Positions 44,878-59,000 of a stretch of DNA of 64,000 nucleotides are shown here, in pieces. The notes under the pieces were generated by a model. It did not search any database. It was not told where the DNA came from and saw nothing but the letters and a program-made list of their open reading frames with translations. The position numbers and the translations under genes are program-made. Position 1 is the first letter of the stretch, and each line of letters starts with the position of its first letter. The stretch covers positions 10,512,714 through 10,576,713 of the forward strand of contig NC_049980.1 in assembly GCF_000003815.2 (NCBI RefSeq), written 5' to 3'. The stretch is from Branchiostoma floridae (lineage: Eukaryota > Chordata > Leptocardii > Amphioxiformes > Branchiostomatidae).

Positions 44878-46050
44878 GTGTTCCGTACTAGGTCCCACCC
44901 TCTTCATCCTCTACATCAACGATCTACCCACCTGCTGCACACAGTCTGACGCAAACCTGTTCGCCGATGACACATCACTCTCAACCAGCAACCGATCCGT
45001 CCAACATGTAGTCAACTCACTCAACACGGACCTACGGTCCGTATCCAACTGGCTAACAAGCTGGAAGCTAGAAGCCAATGAGGACAAATGCAAGGTGATG
45101 TTCATCACAACCCGCACTCTCCCTAGACCCCCTGCTCCAGTCATACTAGGCGGTTGTACACTACAAGTTGTTACTAACTACAAGCATCTTGGTGTCACCC
45201 TAACAAACACACTTTCCTGGTCTAAACACATTGAAACAACCTCCACTAAGTCAAGAAGATCTGCTGGCCTACTGTGTGCACTGAGAAAGAAGGTACCAAA
45301 GGATATCCTGCTCAGACTGTACAAAACCATCACCAGACTGGTCTGGAGTACGCCGACGTCGTTTGGGCTGGACTCACCAAGCGCGACGAAACAAAACTGG
45401 AATCAATTCAATACCAAACTGCCAGACTGATCAGCGGACAACATGGACTCCCGTACCCGTCATACCAATCTCTGTACACCCAGCTATCCCTTCCATCACT
45501 GCAGTTCCGACGACAATAATTCCACACCGCTGTCACCCTGTACAAGCTCCTCAACGGTCACTGCCCTCCACACCTTCAAACCCTGATACCCAGAACCCGT
45601 GCGTCTGCTACTGAGTCACGTTACTCCCTCAGGAACAGCGACCACCTGACATCTGAACTCACTAAGTCCACCAGAGGCCAGAAAACATTCATCTACAGAG
45701 CAACAGCACTCTGGAACACTCTCCCTACTGCTACTCGCACAGCCACCTCCACTGCTTCTTTCAAAAGAAAACTGTGGGAATGTCTAGGCAACCCTTACGC
45801 ATGGTAAATTAGTCATACACGTGTATATACAGACCCTGACCTCTCATTGCAAATATTGTTGTCGATGATATGATGTTATATACTCCATTTTAGATGATAT
45901 GTAAGTAATCCTACACCATGTACATACAAATGTTCTTTTTTTAAATTTGTATTGTTTATGTGTTTGTCAGTAGGGCTAGCCCTTTGTAATAGCCATAGGC
46001 TAGTTGGGCAGCCCTGGCTGTGTGTTCGGTGCAGCCAAACCAATAAATAA
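44878..46050 (+). pseudogene. 5'-truncated, frame-broken CR1-like LINE (reverse transcriptase remnant)
   Basis: The open part (to about 45340) encodes RT motifs: SVLGPTLFILYINDLP, the catalytic FADDTSL (the xxDD box), the palm/thumb stretch SWKLEANEDKC and YKHLGVTL. After about 45340 the reading moves to another frame (LEYADVVWAGLTKRDE, TARLISGQ), and then to a third (TRGQKTFIYRATALWNTLP), ending in the stop near 45808. The 3' end is GGCTAGTTGGGCAGCC... with AATAAATAAAA. The 5' half of the element and the endonuclease are missing; it is a dead copy. Confidence 0.85.
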
Positions 46051-47450
46051 AATAGAAAGCCATTTGACTGCTGAAAATTATTTCGTTAAGTTTCTGCAAG
46101 GCTTGAGAACTATGGGACTCACCCCGAATGTCAGTGATCCGGAAAGTTACTTTTATAGTACTTTCTTAATTTAGTCCCACTTAATTGTAATGCTATAATC
46201 TGATTTGATAAGTCCTTCAGTGATTGTTGAAAAATCGTTTGGGTTTCAAAAGCTATTTAGCTACCTTGCAACAAGGCGTTTAATGTTTTGGGGTACATCC
46301 GATGGCCGAACACCATAACATAAATGACACTGTATTAACATGCATTGGCATAATACCGGTCATAAGCCTTATACCGGTCAATTAAAAATAGTGGAACTTA
46401 AAGAGATCTACACATGCAACAATAGTTATTTCTGAGGTATGCACACTTCAGACATCTAGGTGTCCAATACATAATTTACAAAGCATCGATAACAATGCAT
46501 TCGAAGACAACAAGGCCAAAAGTTTTCAGGTCATTTTCGGGGCAGGCGAGCTCGTCGTGGGACAAACACACTGTCACGTTCATCGCCAGATTTGTAGATA
46601 ATAATCACATGTGCTCACGGCACAAGACGAGCATGATTCAACAGCAATCTTGAATTTCTTTTGGTGACCTACAACTCGTGTAAAAGTGTGAGGAACCGTA
46701 GCATTATCGCCCGGATCTACGGCTGAATGGGTCAAATTGAACGTACGCCGCCAATTTCCCGCCATTTTTAATGCTACGGCCAGCAGTGAAGTTTTACGTC
46801 ATAGCGGTTGTGACGGACCAAAAGTTAAATGAAAATTCTTGTCAGTATACGCCCATTTTCTCATGACTTTTTGTATGCTCATGCAGATTTTTGTTTTGTG
46901 CAACTACTAACAGGAAAGAAAGGAACAACAGAGGGAGGATGTATAAAGGTACATAGAGGCAGTTAATTGTGCCGTGTTTCGTTCGACCGGTATAGTGCAC
47001 CCCCTTCCAACCACGCGTCCGTTTTCCGTGCAATTCCGCGGTGTGTTCCAATTACGATATTATGTTTTTAGCAGGACCAGAGAGACAAAATTATTTACAC
47101 AGAAGAAGTGGCAAAGGTAAGCTGTAACAGCAACATGTAACTGGAGAAAATGATGCGTTGATCATTTGCCAAATTTATAGCATTGCTTGAGAAATTGCAG
47201 TAAACCGACCGGTATTACGCCAATGGATGTTATATTCCCAACTTTCAAATGTAATGGCGTCAGTATCTCAACGTATGCGTTACTTTTCTCACTTGAATTT
47301 CAAAGTAAAACCCATCGACAGAGTGTAGAAAGCCATATGACTGCTAAAAATTACTTCGTAACGTTTCTACAAGGCTTGAAAACTGTTGGATTAGCCGCGA
47401 ATGTCGGGGATCCAGAAAGCTCCATTTCGATTTGCTTGAATCTGATTCAG
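46050..47450 (+). repeat. Periodic repeat array, right part
   Basis: Continues the units of 44270-44870: AGAAAGCCATTTGACTGCTG (46052), AAAATCGTTTGGGTTTC (46231), GTAATGGCGTCAGTATC (47250) and AGAAAGCCATATGACTGC (47325), each with the companion CCCGAATGTCxGxGATC where present. Copies are diverged, so the array is old. Confidence 0.6.
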
Positions 47451-48906
47451 GGGAGGAGGGGCCTGCAAATAGAATTTAGCAAATAGCAATACATGCAAAA
47501 CAATCACTTAAAAACACATTTACCTACATTTCCAACTGCAAGTCTTTACCCCCACTGCACAGCTGAATTTGTCAGTTTTATTTTTGCTGTTAAAAAAACT
47601 CAAGTTCAACTCCGGCAAAAATTGTGCCAATGAAAAGTTTCAGGTATGGACAAAAAGTCATTCCCAATGGCTGCAGTTTTTCTTCCAGCCGCTAAAATAA
47701 ATCACTTTGTTATGGTGGCGCTTTTCTGCAGTTCTGAAAAATTCCGCTAAAGCAAAACTCCACCCAGTTGTCAGGATTCCCGGCTGCAGAACTTGGCGTG
47801 CCCACGTCTTCATGATTTACCAGGTTCGCTAGTTGGCGGGAACTTCAACTTCTCCATCTATTCTCTCTTTCTTTCGCAGTGTCTTGAGCCATAGTACAGG
47901 TTTGATTGAAGATAGAAGTGCTAAACAGTTGAAAATTATCATATATCGTGAAGATTTAGCTCTAAATTTACTGTACGTACTACCAGGTTGAACGCTGGGG
48001 GGTGGGGAGTAGTTTGCCCCCCTCCCCATGCACTCTACTGAACGCTATGTGTGTACTAGATGAGAGAGGTGGTTCCATTGATAAGGAAGGTTACTAATAT
48101 TAGTAACCCATTTTTTGGAACACAAGGTGTAATTAACATACACTTGACTCATTGTAGTGGATTCTCAACGCTCATTTTTGTTTACTTCATATGTCAGTGA
48201 TAAGGTCTAAATTCTAATTATTTGGCTTATCAATCATTTGACCAAATTCATAATCTGTCCTGAAAGTTGAAGTTGATCCTGATGGTAAAGTAATATGTCA
48301 GGGTAGGAAGAAAGTCCTGACATGTCACGTTACCTTAAATTGACATGTATAACATCCATGATGTGTGATTCTTTGTGATTAAATTTGCCCACACAAGACT
48401 CGATTGACATTTTTTCTTCAATACTGTACTCTGTGCTCAGATCGTGTCATTCTACCATTGGTTACACTCTTCACCACAGATGAAACAACAACATTAGGCA
48501 TCCAGGTTTTTTCTCAGAAACGGGTCGGCATCTCCTGTTTATCCTCCCCATCCTCCCATTGTGAGCTGTACTGAGATGTTGTGAGAGATAACGTATGTGC
48601 AGGCCGACATGTATCCCAAACAGTGTCTGGTATGTCACTCTTCCGTCTGACATTTCCAGCGCTCCCAAACAACCCAAAACAACCAGGCTGTGTGTTTATT
48701 GATACCTCAGGTGTCTTTTGGCAACTGGGGGGGAGAGAGGAGCCAGGCAGCCGGGCGCAGCTGACCTCTGACCTGCAGCGGTGCATCTTCCATGGGGCGG
48801 AACACCTGCGCCGACACGCTGAGGTACGGACAGGTATGAGAACACACTTAGAGATGGGAAATTCAAGGCCATAGAGAATGGATGAATCATTCAAATGTCC
48901 GGAAGG
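47451..48906. other. Intergenic, no gene seen
   Basis: A GC-richer block around 48530-48840 contains open frames on both strands with no domain. It could be regulatory or an unrecognised 5' exon; I cannot support either. Confidence 0.4.
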
Positions 48907-49257
48907 CAGGGTTGGACAAGTTTTTTCACTTGTCCTATTGGGCAAGTACAAATTCCCTTGTCCAAATCAACTTTTCACTTAAAATATAAAAATGACGTTT
49001 TTGGACATGGATATATTGATTGTATTTTCCCTTCCAGCAGTGGAATTCTTCCATTACTAAAGTATTGGCGGCTCTATTATTCTGTGTTGACCAATGCAGG
49101 ATGCCATGACTGTGAAAAGTAACAATGTATGTATATCAAAATCTCACTCATGGAAAAAATCTTACTTGCCCGATCAGTCAGGACATTCTCTTGCCCTACA
49201 TGTATGGGCACTTTTACTTGCCCTGGACAATCAGCCTTGTGGACTTGTCCAACCCTG
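48907..49257. mobile_element. hAT-like MITE with CAGGGTTGGACAAGT ends
   Basis: Perfect 15-bp terminal inverted repeats: CAGGGTTGGACAAGT at 48907-48921 and its reverse complement at 49243-49257. The CAGGG start is typical of hAT elements. Internal sequence has further inverted CTTGTCC/TTGCCC motifs. No transposase is encoded. An 8-bp target duplication is not evident. Confidence 0.8.
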
Positions 49258-49655
49258 AAAGAGATAGGAGTCATTAATTGGTCAATTAAAAAAAAAAGCT
49301 CTGAGGTTTTAACATTGTCCCGAGTGAAGTAGCCTCTCAGCACCAAATTTGTATTGGTTAGAGAGTTAGGTAGCAGAAAAAGGGTTAATATTAAGCTCCT
49401 TTTACATGTCTGTAGAGATGTAAGGTGTATCTGATGGATGAAGAGAAGGAGCAATTTGCCCTTCTCTGATATCCTTTCAGATCTAGTGAGTTAGGTTGTA
49501 CTACAATGTGCTTAACAGTATAGACACATGTAATGGCAGTTCACCTTTCTTTATCTGTGAGGTAACCTAAATTTTTATATTCGTTGTCTAAAAAAAAATT
49601 GGCATTTTCCTACCAAGTACAGTAAAGATCCACAATTCCGAATTTCCGCTGATAC

Positions 49656-49689
49656 ATCACCTCACCTCACCTCACCTCATCTCACCTCA
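49656..49689 (+). repeat. (CTCAC)n microsatellite
   Basis: About six CACCT/CTCAC pentamers with one CTCAT variant. Confidence 0.85.
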
Positions 49690-49859
49690 GCATGTTATAA
49701 TAGCTAGTATACAATTATGTCCTAGTTTGTTACTACATAACATGTTCAGTCAGTTCAACTATTTGGTATTCTGTAATTGTGTTGAATCTGTTGATACACC
49801 TGCTCACTAGTTGAGTCTAGCAAGTCTTCACAAATCTCTGCAAGAGCCAATATAGCTTT

Positions 49860-51760
49860 TTTGGTCCAAAACAGAGTTGTCATTATGAATGAACAGTCCC
49901 TTCTCCCCGGCTCCTCCCCAAAGGCACATGTGAGCGGTCCCTACTGCACAGTCCCAGCGGCAGCAGTTGTCAGTCGGCTGTCAGCACAGCTCCCCATTGT
50001 TGTGAAGCCGCTGGGGTGCGCCAAACTTTCTCAGCCCAAACTTTCTGCCATTCTCCGCTGTTTTTCACAGCCCGATGCCTGCAGTAATTGCCACCAGCGG
50101 GCCGAAACCCGGGAAAAGTATTGATTTCTTTCTCAGCCAGATTTATTCTTTTCTTCTCGCCTGAAAGGGCGGTGTAGTTCCGACTGACCTCCCATGCCAC
50201 GCACGCCGCATACTAAAGATGGCATGAAGGGGGCCGATAACGACCCGTGGTGGGAGCCAAATCCCTGAATTTGCACCCGCCCGACTTTTATCACCCAGGA
50301 ATTGCAGGAAAAAGTTTACGGCGAGCGTTTTTCATTCCTTCCAGCCGACGCGCTTCCTGAAATTTGACAATATCTGATTTGTGCTTATGGCTCTCGAACC
50401 GAATGCGCGGGCGCTGACATTTACGGTGAGAAGTTTTGCTCTGCTGGACCGCAAAGCGCGCCGATTGAGTCTGGCCGACCGACTGGAACCCGCCTCGCGA
50501 TGATAGATAACGCTGACGCAGGTGCCTAGATCACTAGAATTTCTCATCCACAACTTTTTTGTCAATTTTTACCGCCCGGCAAGTAACTCACCGGCGTGGT
50601 CTGCTCCAGAGGGCACACGAGCACAAATTGGGGGACACGCCATAAACCTCTCCCCTCGTTCCACGGTAACGCACCCTTTATGCCGCCTGGCACTTTTATA
50701 GGTATTGAGATGCAAATGCAGCCAGTCAATGGAGGCTTTCCCCACTGCTGCATGACAGATGGACGTACGGCTCTATACGGCTTGTTATTGTGACACCTGC
50801 TGACTTTCTGGCCTTCCCAATACAACTCAACCTCACTTCCCTCACATCCGCACCGACTCCTGCAGTGCACCACTCCTGTGGTCCCTCTCACTTCTCCTCA
50901 CTCCCTCTCCCCACATCCCTGCTTCCTACACTAAACCAGTCAGCTGGAACAAAACACTGGGGATCATTCCTCCCCTGGAACTCCACCCAGTCTGGATGCA
51001 GGGCATGCCTCTATCTACTGCAGCATCCACAGAGACATGATCCTCTCCAGGGATGGTCTCCTTAATTCCTGCCACTGCTCCTTAAGACTTGCGGGAGCAC
51101 CTGTCTTGTATCTTTCAGGGCTGTAGGATACACCTAACCTGGTTCCACTAACAATCCCAGGCAGCAGACCCTTACCCAGGCCTCAGGCTATCACCGGCTG
51201 CATGCATTCAGCACATTTCAACTGTGCCCACCCGACCATACCGCCGGAACAAGAGTGCCCCCGGCCAGTTAATTCCCCGACTCTTGCCGGCCTTTTCTTT
51301 TATTTCTCGTCTCTCTTTCTTTCCAATCACAGCAGACAAAAAAAAAGTTTCTTGCACGGCGCTCTGTCTGTCCACTCAACGATCTTGGCGCTAGCGTGAA
51401 ATTAAGAATTGAACATTAAGCCCGCCAAGCGTTGGTGCATGGAGGACGGGAAGGCGGGAGAATAGCAGATCCCCTCGGCTCGGTTCCGCTCGTCTGCCCC
51501 TGATTCTCATTAAATGGGCCGGGGTAACGTGATGGTGCTGGCGGCCACCGGAGCGGAAAAAATAGAGAGAGGGCAGCCAAGCGGACGTGATCGTGTGATA
51601 CAGGGGTAAGGGAGACTGTTTCTGCATTCCTTCCCGGGTTTTTTTCTTCCCCCCAACTTTCCTCCGCACCAAACTTTCTGCGGGAGGTTAGAGACCTGTG
51701 CGACTGTCTTCACATGCGGAGGGCTGTTCCGGTGACCACTGTTGGACATCTTCACTAGAG
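49860..51760. promoter_or_regulatory. GC-rich blocks, candidate regulatory sequence
   Basis: The stretch is GC-richer and less repetitive than its surroundings, with open frames on both strands but no domain or splice structure. It lies upstream of the BTB gene. Candidate conserved non-coding DNA by composition only. Confidence 0.2.
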
Positions 51761-54700
51761 GAGACAGACACCAGGCAGCCAGGGAAAGGTAGTCTGGCCA
51801 TGTGGTCCTCTCACAGTTATCTTCTGTCGTGACATTTGGTGTTTCTTTTGGTTTTCTGAAGGCACGATGTGAAGGAATTCACTCCCTAATCCATTCAACA
51901 AAGCGTTTATTTCATTCTTCACTGCTGGGGAGTTTTTTCAGGTCAGGTTGTTTAAGGCAGATTTGAAATTTTTCCAGCCGTCTTAGTTAGTTTCCATCAG
52001 TGATTTCCATGTTGACCCAACGTTGAGATATCCAAAATCTTTGACCCACTTAGACGAACATAATTGCTCGTTATTTCCAAAACAAGGTTAAGTGAAATCA
52101 TAGTGCCAGCCCCAATATAATGGCTTTAAATCATGTCACAGTTAGATCCTGTATTATTGGAATTCCCTTTCCCAAAGGAGCGGGGTTTAGGCCTAGGGGA
52201 GTAATGTGTGCCTGTGTTGTGATGATGAAGTGATGTTGTTATTGATGCTGGTTGTTTCATGTCAGTTGGAAAGGGTTGAAGAATCTGTTTATCTTTTCCT
52301 AACTGTTCCTTACATTTTTTTATTGATTTGTGCATTGCATTTACTTGCCTAAGGGTACAGATTATTGATTTCACAAAGTAGGGTTTAAACCCTGAATTAC
52401 TTTGATGTAATTGTGCAGGAAGATAAAACAACTCCCCCCCTCGGAGACAAAGTGGGCTGGTCTATGTAAGCCCTTAGGGTCAATGGGGCGTCTCATATTT
52501 TTGAATGAAAGGGGTGATTATTTTGGCAATGGAGCTGCAAATAGCTACACCTGTCAAATCCATCAGTTTGAAATGACTGAGAAGATGGATGAAATGATCT
52601 TTAGGCTATCTTTACGTGTTTTTAAATGGGAAGCATTGTTTGCACCAGTGTGGGTGCACCATTAATTGTATCTTAGCTGCAGAGAAACTTCAAGTACACT
52701 GCACATTCAATTTGTGATATTTTGACCTATCTCTTGGCGATTTATTCCTGAGGATAGGATATACGCTGTTTTAATTAAGTGTCTGATGACGAGTCATTGT
52801 CATGATCTGGCATACCAGTTTCGCGAATAAATGGACCCAATTTGCTTCTTTCTTTAGCTCATGGTCGAACAACACTAGAGGTCACTGAGCTGTGTAATGG
52901 GTGAGGGAAAAGGCTTCAACTTTTGTTCTGCAGTTGCTTAAGTTCATGTAGCCAGTTGGACGATCCTCTCCTTCTGAAAGTTACGCTTATCATAGATTTG
53001 GCAATGAAATATTAGTAATATTAATGTCAGTGATAAGTTTATATGATTTATCAGTTCAGTGCTTGATGGATTGGACATTTCTCCGAAAAGTCTTGGTTAC
53101 TTCCCTTAATTTCAAAGGGGAAAATGGCAACTTTAAATGTAAGACATCATGTAGATGTATGTATACAATATTATTGCTTCATGGTAGGAACGTATACACC
53201 AATTCCACTGGTGCAGTAGAACTGTGTCTACACAAGTTGGAAAAGTTACAGTAAGCTGCAGAATAACAATATTAGTGTCAGATATTGAAATGCCTTTATA
53301 TTATGTACCAATGTAGTGATCTTCATTGCCCTAAAGTGAAGTCTACTGCAAATTCCTTCACACAAAAACAATGTGAAGAGGCACAGAAATGGACTAAAAA
53401 TCTTGACCTTAACCTTTAGAGTTTGTAGTCACTTTTTAAACATCCAAAGTTTATGTTTTGTCAAAATTTGCTGAATGGATGCAGATATTCATCTTGCCAC
53501 AGACTCTAGCATGGAAAGGGAGAACCATTGTCTGTAAAATTTTCCAGCAGAAGCCAGCCGATAGATGGCGATGTGATGTGACGAAGAACGGACAGATTTG
53601 TCTTTGCGCTGTGCCATTAATCACACTCTCGGGGTGACGGGGTTTTGGCCAGCGCAGGTCGCTAGGGTGGTTCTAACGAGCTTGGTCCGGTGACCCCACG
53701 CCGTAACCTTTCGCCATTTTTTTCTTCAATAAATGTCGTGTTCTGTCAGGCAGTGTGCTAAGGGACAAAATAATTAGTTTGATTTTTTTTCACAAAATTT
53801 AAGTGGTAACATTTTTTTACTGAGTGTGTGCACTGTTCACTTATACTCTCCAAGCAGATGTAATTGTCCAGCTATTTCTTGATGTTTCGCACCTGTTTCT
53901 GTCACATTTGTACTCCTTTCCAGTGTTTTATTTTCTAATGGTTGGCCTTTTCCAAGAAGAACAATACAGGTCTAGAAAAGAGTACCAATGTCGCAAAAAC
54001 AGGCTTTAAATAGAACAAACCAGATCATAATGAATATAATGATCATATTCATACTGTCTTAAAACTGTAGCACGGAGAAATTGGTTTTAGAAAACAAAGG
54101 TTGATGGCAATTTTAAAACATACAATGTAAGTGTCAGACACTGAGTGGCTTTAGTATTTAATTTCCTTTCCAAACAAGACAGCTACCAAAACTTAACGGA
54201 CATGGCAAAGTTAGTGGAATATTATTATTAAGGGGAAATAGATTTGTTCAAACCCTTTTCCTGGACCGAGATGTTTAAATCGGATTTGTGCAACAGACCA
54301 GGCACGCCATCAATATTTGATACCTCTAGTCAAATAGAGGGAGGAGACATTTTGAGTAGGGTTCCACCCACCCTATTCCTCAATGTCCACACCATGTGCT
54401 TATCTCCTGTTCTGGGGTAGAGAGAGGCGTCTCATGGAACGGCGGACTCGATGATAGCATCTGATAGTTCTTATAGTTTTCAGAACAGCTTTGCCTGTAA
54501 GATTGCTGCCAAGGGAGCCCCAAAAACCACAGGTGGATCGGAACAAGATTGGAGCATGCTGGTCTGGATATGACAGTCAAGTTTCTTGTGAGTTGTAGCC
54601 TGTACCCTGGGTGCCATACTAGTTAGTTTACTGTGCTTCAATGAAGAATAGGGGAGTCCCGATGAATTAACTAGGATTTAGGGAGAGTATATGGAAGCCC

Positions 54701-55409
54701 TGAAAAACTAACTAGGATATGATAGGGGAGAGTACATTGTACATTTTGTATAGGAACCCCAGTATAATAAGTAGGAGGTCATTTTGTGAAAACATGATTT
54801 AAGCACGCTAAATTGATTTTTGGTGGTTCGTTCTTTACAAAGGGCCTTTGGCATCTGTAATTGATAAGAAGCAAAGTTGGCTCAACTTCATATAACCTCC
54901 AGTATTGTATAGTACATATACTTCAGACCCTTCAAGATAGGTTTAAGTATGGCAGATACAAATTATTTTTTTTTCACCACACAGCAAGTTAAAGAGTAAC
55001 ATTTTGGTGATGTTGCATTATGAAATTATGGGACAGTTGTGTCCCTAAAAAATGAAAATAATAGCAGAACAATTGATAAAGTATGCTGAAGAAATATATG
55101 CTAATCTTCGCCAAAGGCATAAACTGTAGCTAATCCCATGATTGCTCAATTTTTAACATAGAGTTGTCATTCTTTATTTTTCCCATCTCTCTATATTGCC
55201 ACTTTATGTACAGTACTTTGAATGTTGTTTGTTGCAGTCTGACTTGTTGGTGAGTTAGTAACAATAGCACTATGTACCTGTGCTAATGCCTATATCCTGT
55301 TTAGACTGCACTCCACAACTACTGACCCGGAACCACCGGTGTGTCTGTCATGCCCTAGCCGTTTCTCAAAACAACTCTTCACTCCAGTTAGTTTTCTTTT
55401 TAAAGCTTT
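51761..55409. other. Intergenic, no gene seen
   Basis: Mostly AT-rich unique sequence. A GC-richer patch at about 53530-53720 stands out. No exons supported. Confidence 0.4.
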
Positions 55410-55670
55410 ACCTGAGTGGCGCATTGTGGCGTTGTGGTTAGGGTTGTTCACTGAGAACCTGGAGGTACTGAGTTAGAATCCCTGGGGACCCATTGTTATA
55501 CATGTACATGTATGCCCCTGGGAAAGGTACTACACTAATTTCCTCACTAGTCTCAGGTGTAAATGAGTACCTATCATCTGCTAGGGATGTTCCTCAGATA
55601 GGAAGTTAGATGGAGGTCTGGTATTTGAGGGGAGCAATATACCTAAAGCAATTTAAAGAACCCACCACAT
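55410..55670 (+). mobile_element. tRNA-derived SINE
   Basis: GTGGCGTTGTGGTTAGGG (A-box region) and AGTTAGAATCCC (B-box region, one change from consensus) at tRNA spacing; the body has GGGAAAGGTACTACAC and CCTCACTAGTC. Its head is related to the SINE at 36957. Confidence 0.65.
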
Positions 55671-55929
55671 ACTGTAATTCACTTTGTCTTCTCGGTACCA
55701 AACTTTCAAGGTCTGAGAAAATTTAATCTCGGAACTAAATGTTCACGATGGCAGCATGTGCACATAAAAAAGTCTGTGAATTATTTGTTATCTGTAATGA
55801 TAAGTTCACGTTACAGTCGTCACAGTGAAAACCGTGAACATAAAAGTACAGTGAAAAAATTAGGAATTACAGTAGTTTAAAAGAGATGGGGTCCTTCCCA
55901 GTATGAGTGGATCAAATCAGCTTGTACTC

Positions 55930-56030
55930 TTTTTGATTTGATTTATTTGGCTGTATAGAGAGAAATACCGCTAGGGTTATCCAACTAGCCAGAGGCTATT
56001 ATCAAGGGCTACCCCTGGTAACAATACAAT
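55930..56030 (-). mobile_element. CR1-like LINE 3' end fragment
   Basis: The minus strand reads AGCCTCTGGCTAGTTGGATA and ends in AATAAATCAAATC, a diverged match to the LINE 3' end at 45985-46045. Confidence 0.6.
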
Positions 56031-59000
56031 ATACAAACAGTGTTACGTTTACTCTTCAGTACACACCTGATGTTTAACGTCTTTCAGGTAGTTTACCGGG
56101 TATGCAATACAAAGTAACAAACAAAGCAAACTGCTCCGGACATTACTTTAAGTTATAACCAACGAAGGTGCAAAACTTACTATTGTCTGAACACTGCTTA
56201 CAGAGCTGCACCTGATTAAGGTGACTTGACATTCATCGCTTGATTTGTTGGGTGATTGTCACGGGACTAAATAAAATTAGATCCGGAGAATCAATTAATT
56301 ATGAATTAGCAGTAATCAGGTATCACAAATCAGATCTGATATGAATTATTCATTAAGTCAGTGTCACTCACACCTTTATCCAACTACAATACAGGGTTGT
56401 GTTATCATAATGTTATAAAAGGCACTTGTACAATTTTTCTAAATTCTTGAAAAGAAAAATTAAGAGAAGTAATACTTGAGTCCTTTATACAACATAACAA
56501 CAGGACACAAAGAATAACCCCAAAAATCTAAATTTCCATCCCTCGCCCTCAGTTCTTTATGGTCTGTTCCATTCATTCCCACTCTGACTGCATAGTTCTT
56601 GTTTATGTTATTGTTTTTCTGGTCGCCACTCATGCGTAACTCCCTGGTATGATGGCTTACCAGTGGTAAGAAACCTCAAATGTTTCAAATTACTGGACCA
56701 GTGCTTAGTTTATGCAGTATAGACTTACTGGTTTTATGAATGATTAAGTGTTTAGGAAATAGAAAATATCACTAAAATATAGAAATATGATTATGATACA
56801 GATTTGTTAAAAGTATTTTTGAGCTAAGTACATGATGGCTGTGAGATATTTCAGGGACCCGGGGACCTTTCTCCGACCAGCTTTGTAGTCTCACGGTGCC
56901 GTCAGTTTGTCTGAGACAGTTGTGGAGTTGTGGTGAGGTGCGAGCGGCGGTGCGTGCAGGCAGGAGAAATCAGGTACAGGTGGGAGAGAGGTTGTTGATG
57001 AGCCTGTGAAATACAGAGCCGCCAGACTGTGTCAGTACCCTATCACAGTAGCCGTAATTCCCCGATAACGGGCGTGACCGCGGGTCACACCTTCTTCTCT
57101 GCCCGTGACGACGGCTTTGATGGAGTGGCCCCGAGCCGTGACTGCGGGCTTTGGCCTTTATCGCCCGTCCAACAGGGCCCCTTGCCATAACAAGGGGGTA
57201 TGCTTTTACCCAGGCTGGAGACCAGTTTATCTAAACATCATGTCTGTGTTCTCAGATCTTTGCAAGTCAGCTAACTAGTAAAATGACCCACTAAACAGGG
57301 CACACTCTATCACTACTACTGGTACTTAGAGCTCCAAGACTTTTTTTCTCTGTAGAATCTATTTATCAATATTCTCCAGTGAGAGAGATTGCTCCAGAGA
57401 TATTCCAAATATGAAAATCCATGGTAACTTGAACAATTGTATTACACCACAATAAAACATGTTTCCATCCACTGGCCATCACATGTTTGGATACTTCCAA
57501 ATGTCTTCGCATTGAGTTTTTAACATAAAACTTTACTATGTCTTGCCTTCCCATGTGAAATGACTTTAAAATGTACATTGTACATCGAGATATCGTAAGG
57601 TTTGTGACCCGAACAGTTGATTGTTATACTTTGAGATTCATGACCTATGTGTGATGTCACAGTGATGTTGAAGTAAGACTCATGGTTCTGTTTTCTGTAT
57701 TGCCTGTTCTTCTATATTTTAGTTAGCCATGCAGATAGATACATTGTTGAATGATATATCCAATAATGAGCATGTTGATAAGGCCAGTGACTGTCCTGTG
57801 TTTTGGCACTTCCTTTTCACCAAAGTCACTAGAAGACTATGTAAGGTCTGGTCATGATGAATACTCCAAGCTCATTGTAGTTTTATTTCTAAATTTAAGT
57901 GTTGCAGTTTTCTCTAATATGTTCATCACTGGCATATTTGTGACTTGTATCTAAGTAAGTTAAAAAATACCTACCGGTATAAGTCATTTGAAATCCTAAA
58001 GCCAGTTCATACCATTGTCTCTAAAGGATTGTGACCTTTCTTTGATCTTGGTCATTTTTTAAAGAAGTCAGAGAAATTGAAATGGTCAACATTATGCTTG
58101 TCTTACAATGATCATTCACCATACAAAATACATCTATTGTTAGGTGTCCACACCGCCTATTGCATATTTAGGAGAGCCTGCACTAAAGCACTATGGAAGA
58201 GTCATTGTTCTAACATTCGTCATGATCAAGGATTGTGCAGGCTGGGTCGTAACATGTCATGATGGGGATACGACAAATTTCAATTACAGGCATGCCATAA
58301 AGGAATACTAGTCAGAGAGGAGAGCCTAATAGATTGATGGACATAGTTACTATGGGCCAACACGTTGTTCTGGACACTGTCCAAACCGACAACACTTTCT
58401 CCAGTTTACACCTGCTACAAAACAACCCTCATACATGTACACACCTATCTGATGTTATCCCTGAATGAACATACATGTATGGATATAGACGACCGTTCTA
58501 GCCCGTTCTTTCATTCACTTCGCAGAATTTTGCTGTGTAAAATGTTAAAACCATTTCTCCACCTTCAAGTTGACAGACAAGAATCTGAGTGATCCCAAAT
58601 ACCTAAAACATCCAAATTTGAATAGAAATGTGTACAAGATTGATTTTTTGTAGGATCTTTTTATCACTGAGAATTGGGAAGATAGAAAAGAAATGCAAAC
58701 TTGCTATAGAGAGGCCTGCTGTAGACAGCCTTTTTTAAAGTTCCAAACAAGATGTTTGTGGCCAAGTCACAAGCCACTGTTCTGGAGACCTTCCAATTGA
58801 ACTAATAGTACGAGGGTACAAAAATGTATGCAATTGCGTTTATAACAGTGGCTCGGAGGAGTTGAATAAGGGGCACAAAGGTAAAGACCCATATATCCTC
58901 TTGAGATTGAAATATAACGTTATCAATTTGTTCAGATTTCTCTTAGCAACTGAGTTGATTTGAAGATGACTGCACCCTTAAATGTTTGTCATCTACCAGT

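Noticed and set aside
44747-45430. A host reverse-transcriptase gene
   Set aside because: The RT is truncated and breaks frame twice, and it ends in a LINE-type 3' tail.
47187-47486. 99-residue open frame
   Set aside because: It falls within the periodic repeat array, and its sequence follows repeat units, not a protein fold.
48471-48951. Open frames on both strands near 48.6 kb
   Set aside because: No domain, no splice signals in phase, and composition of a regulatory GC block; kept as unassigned.
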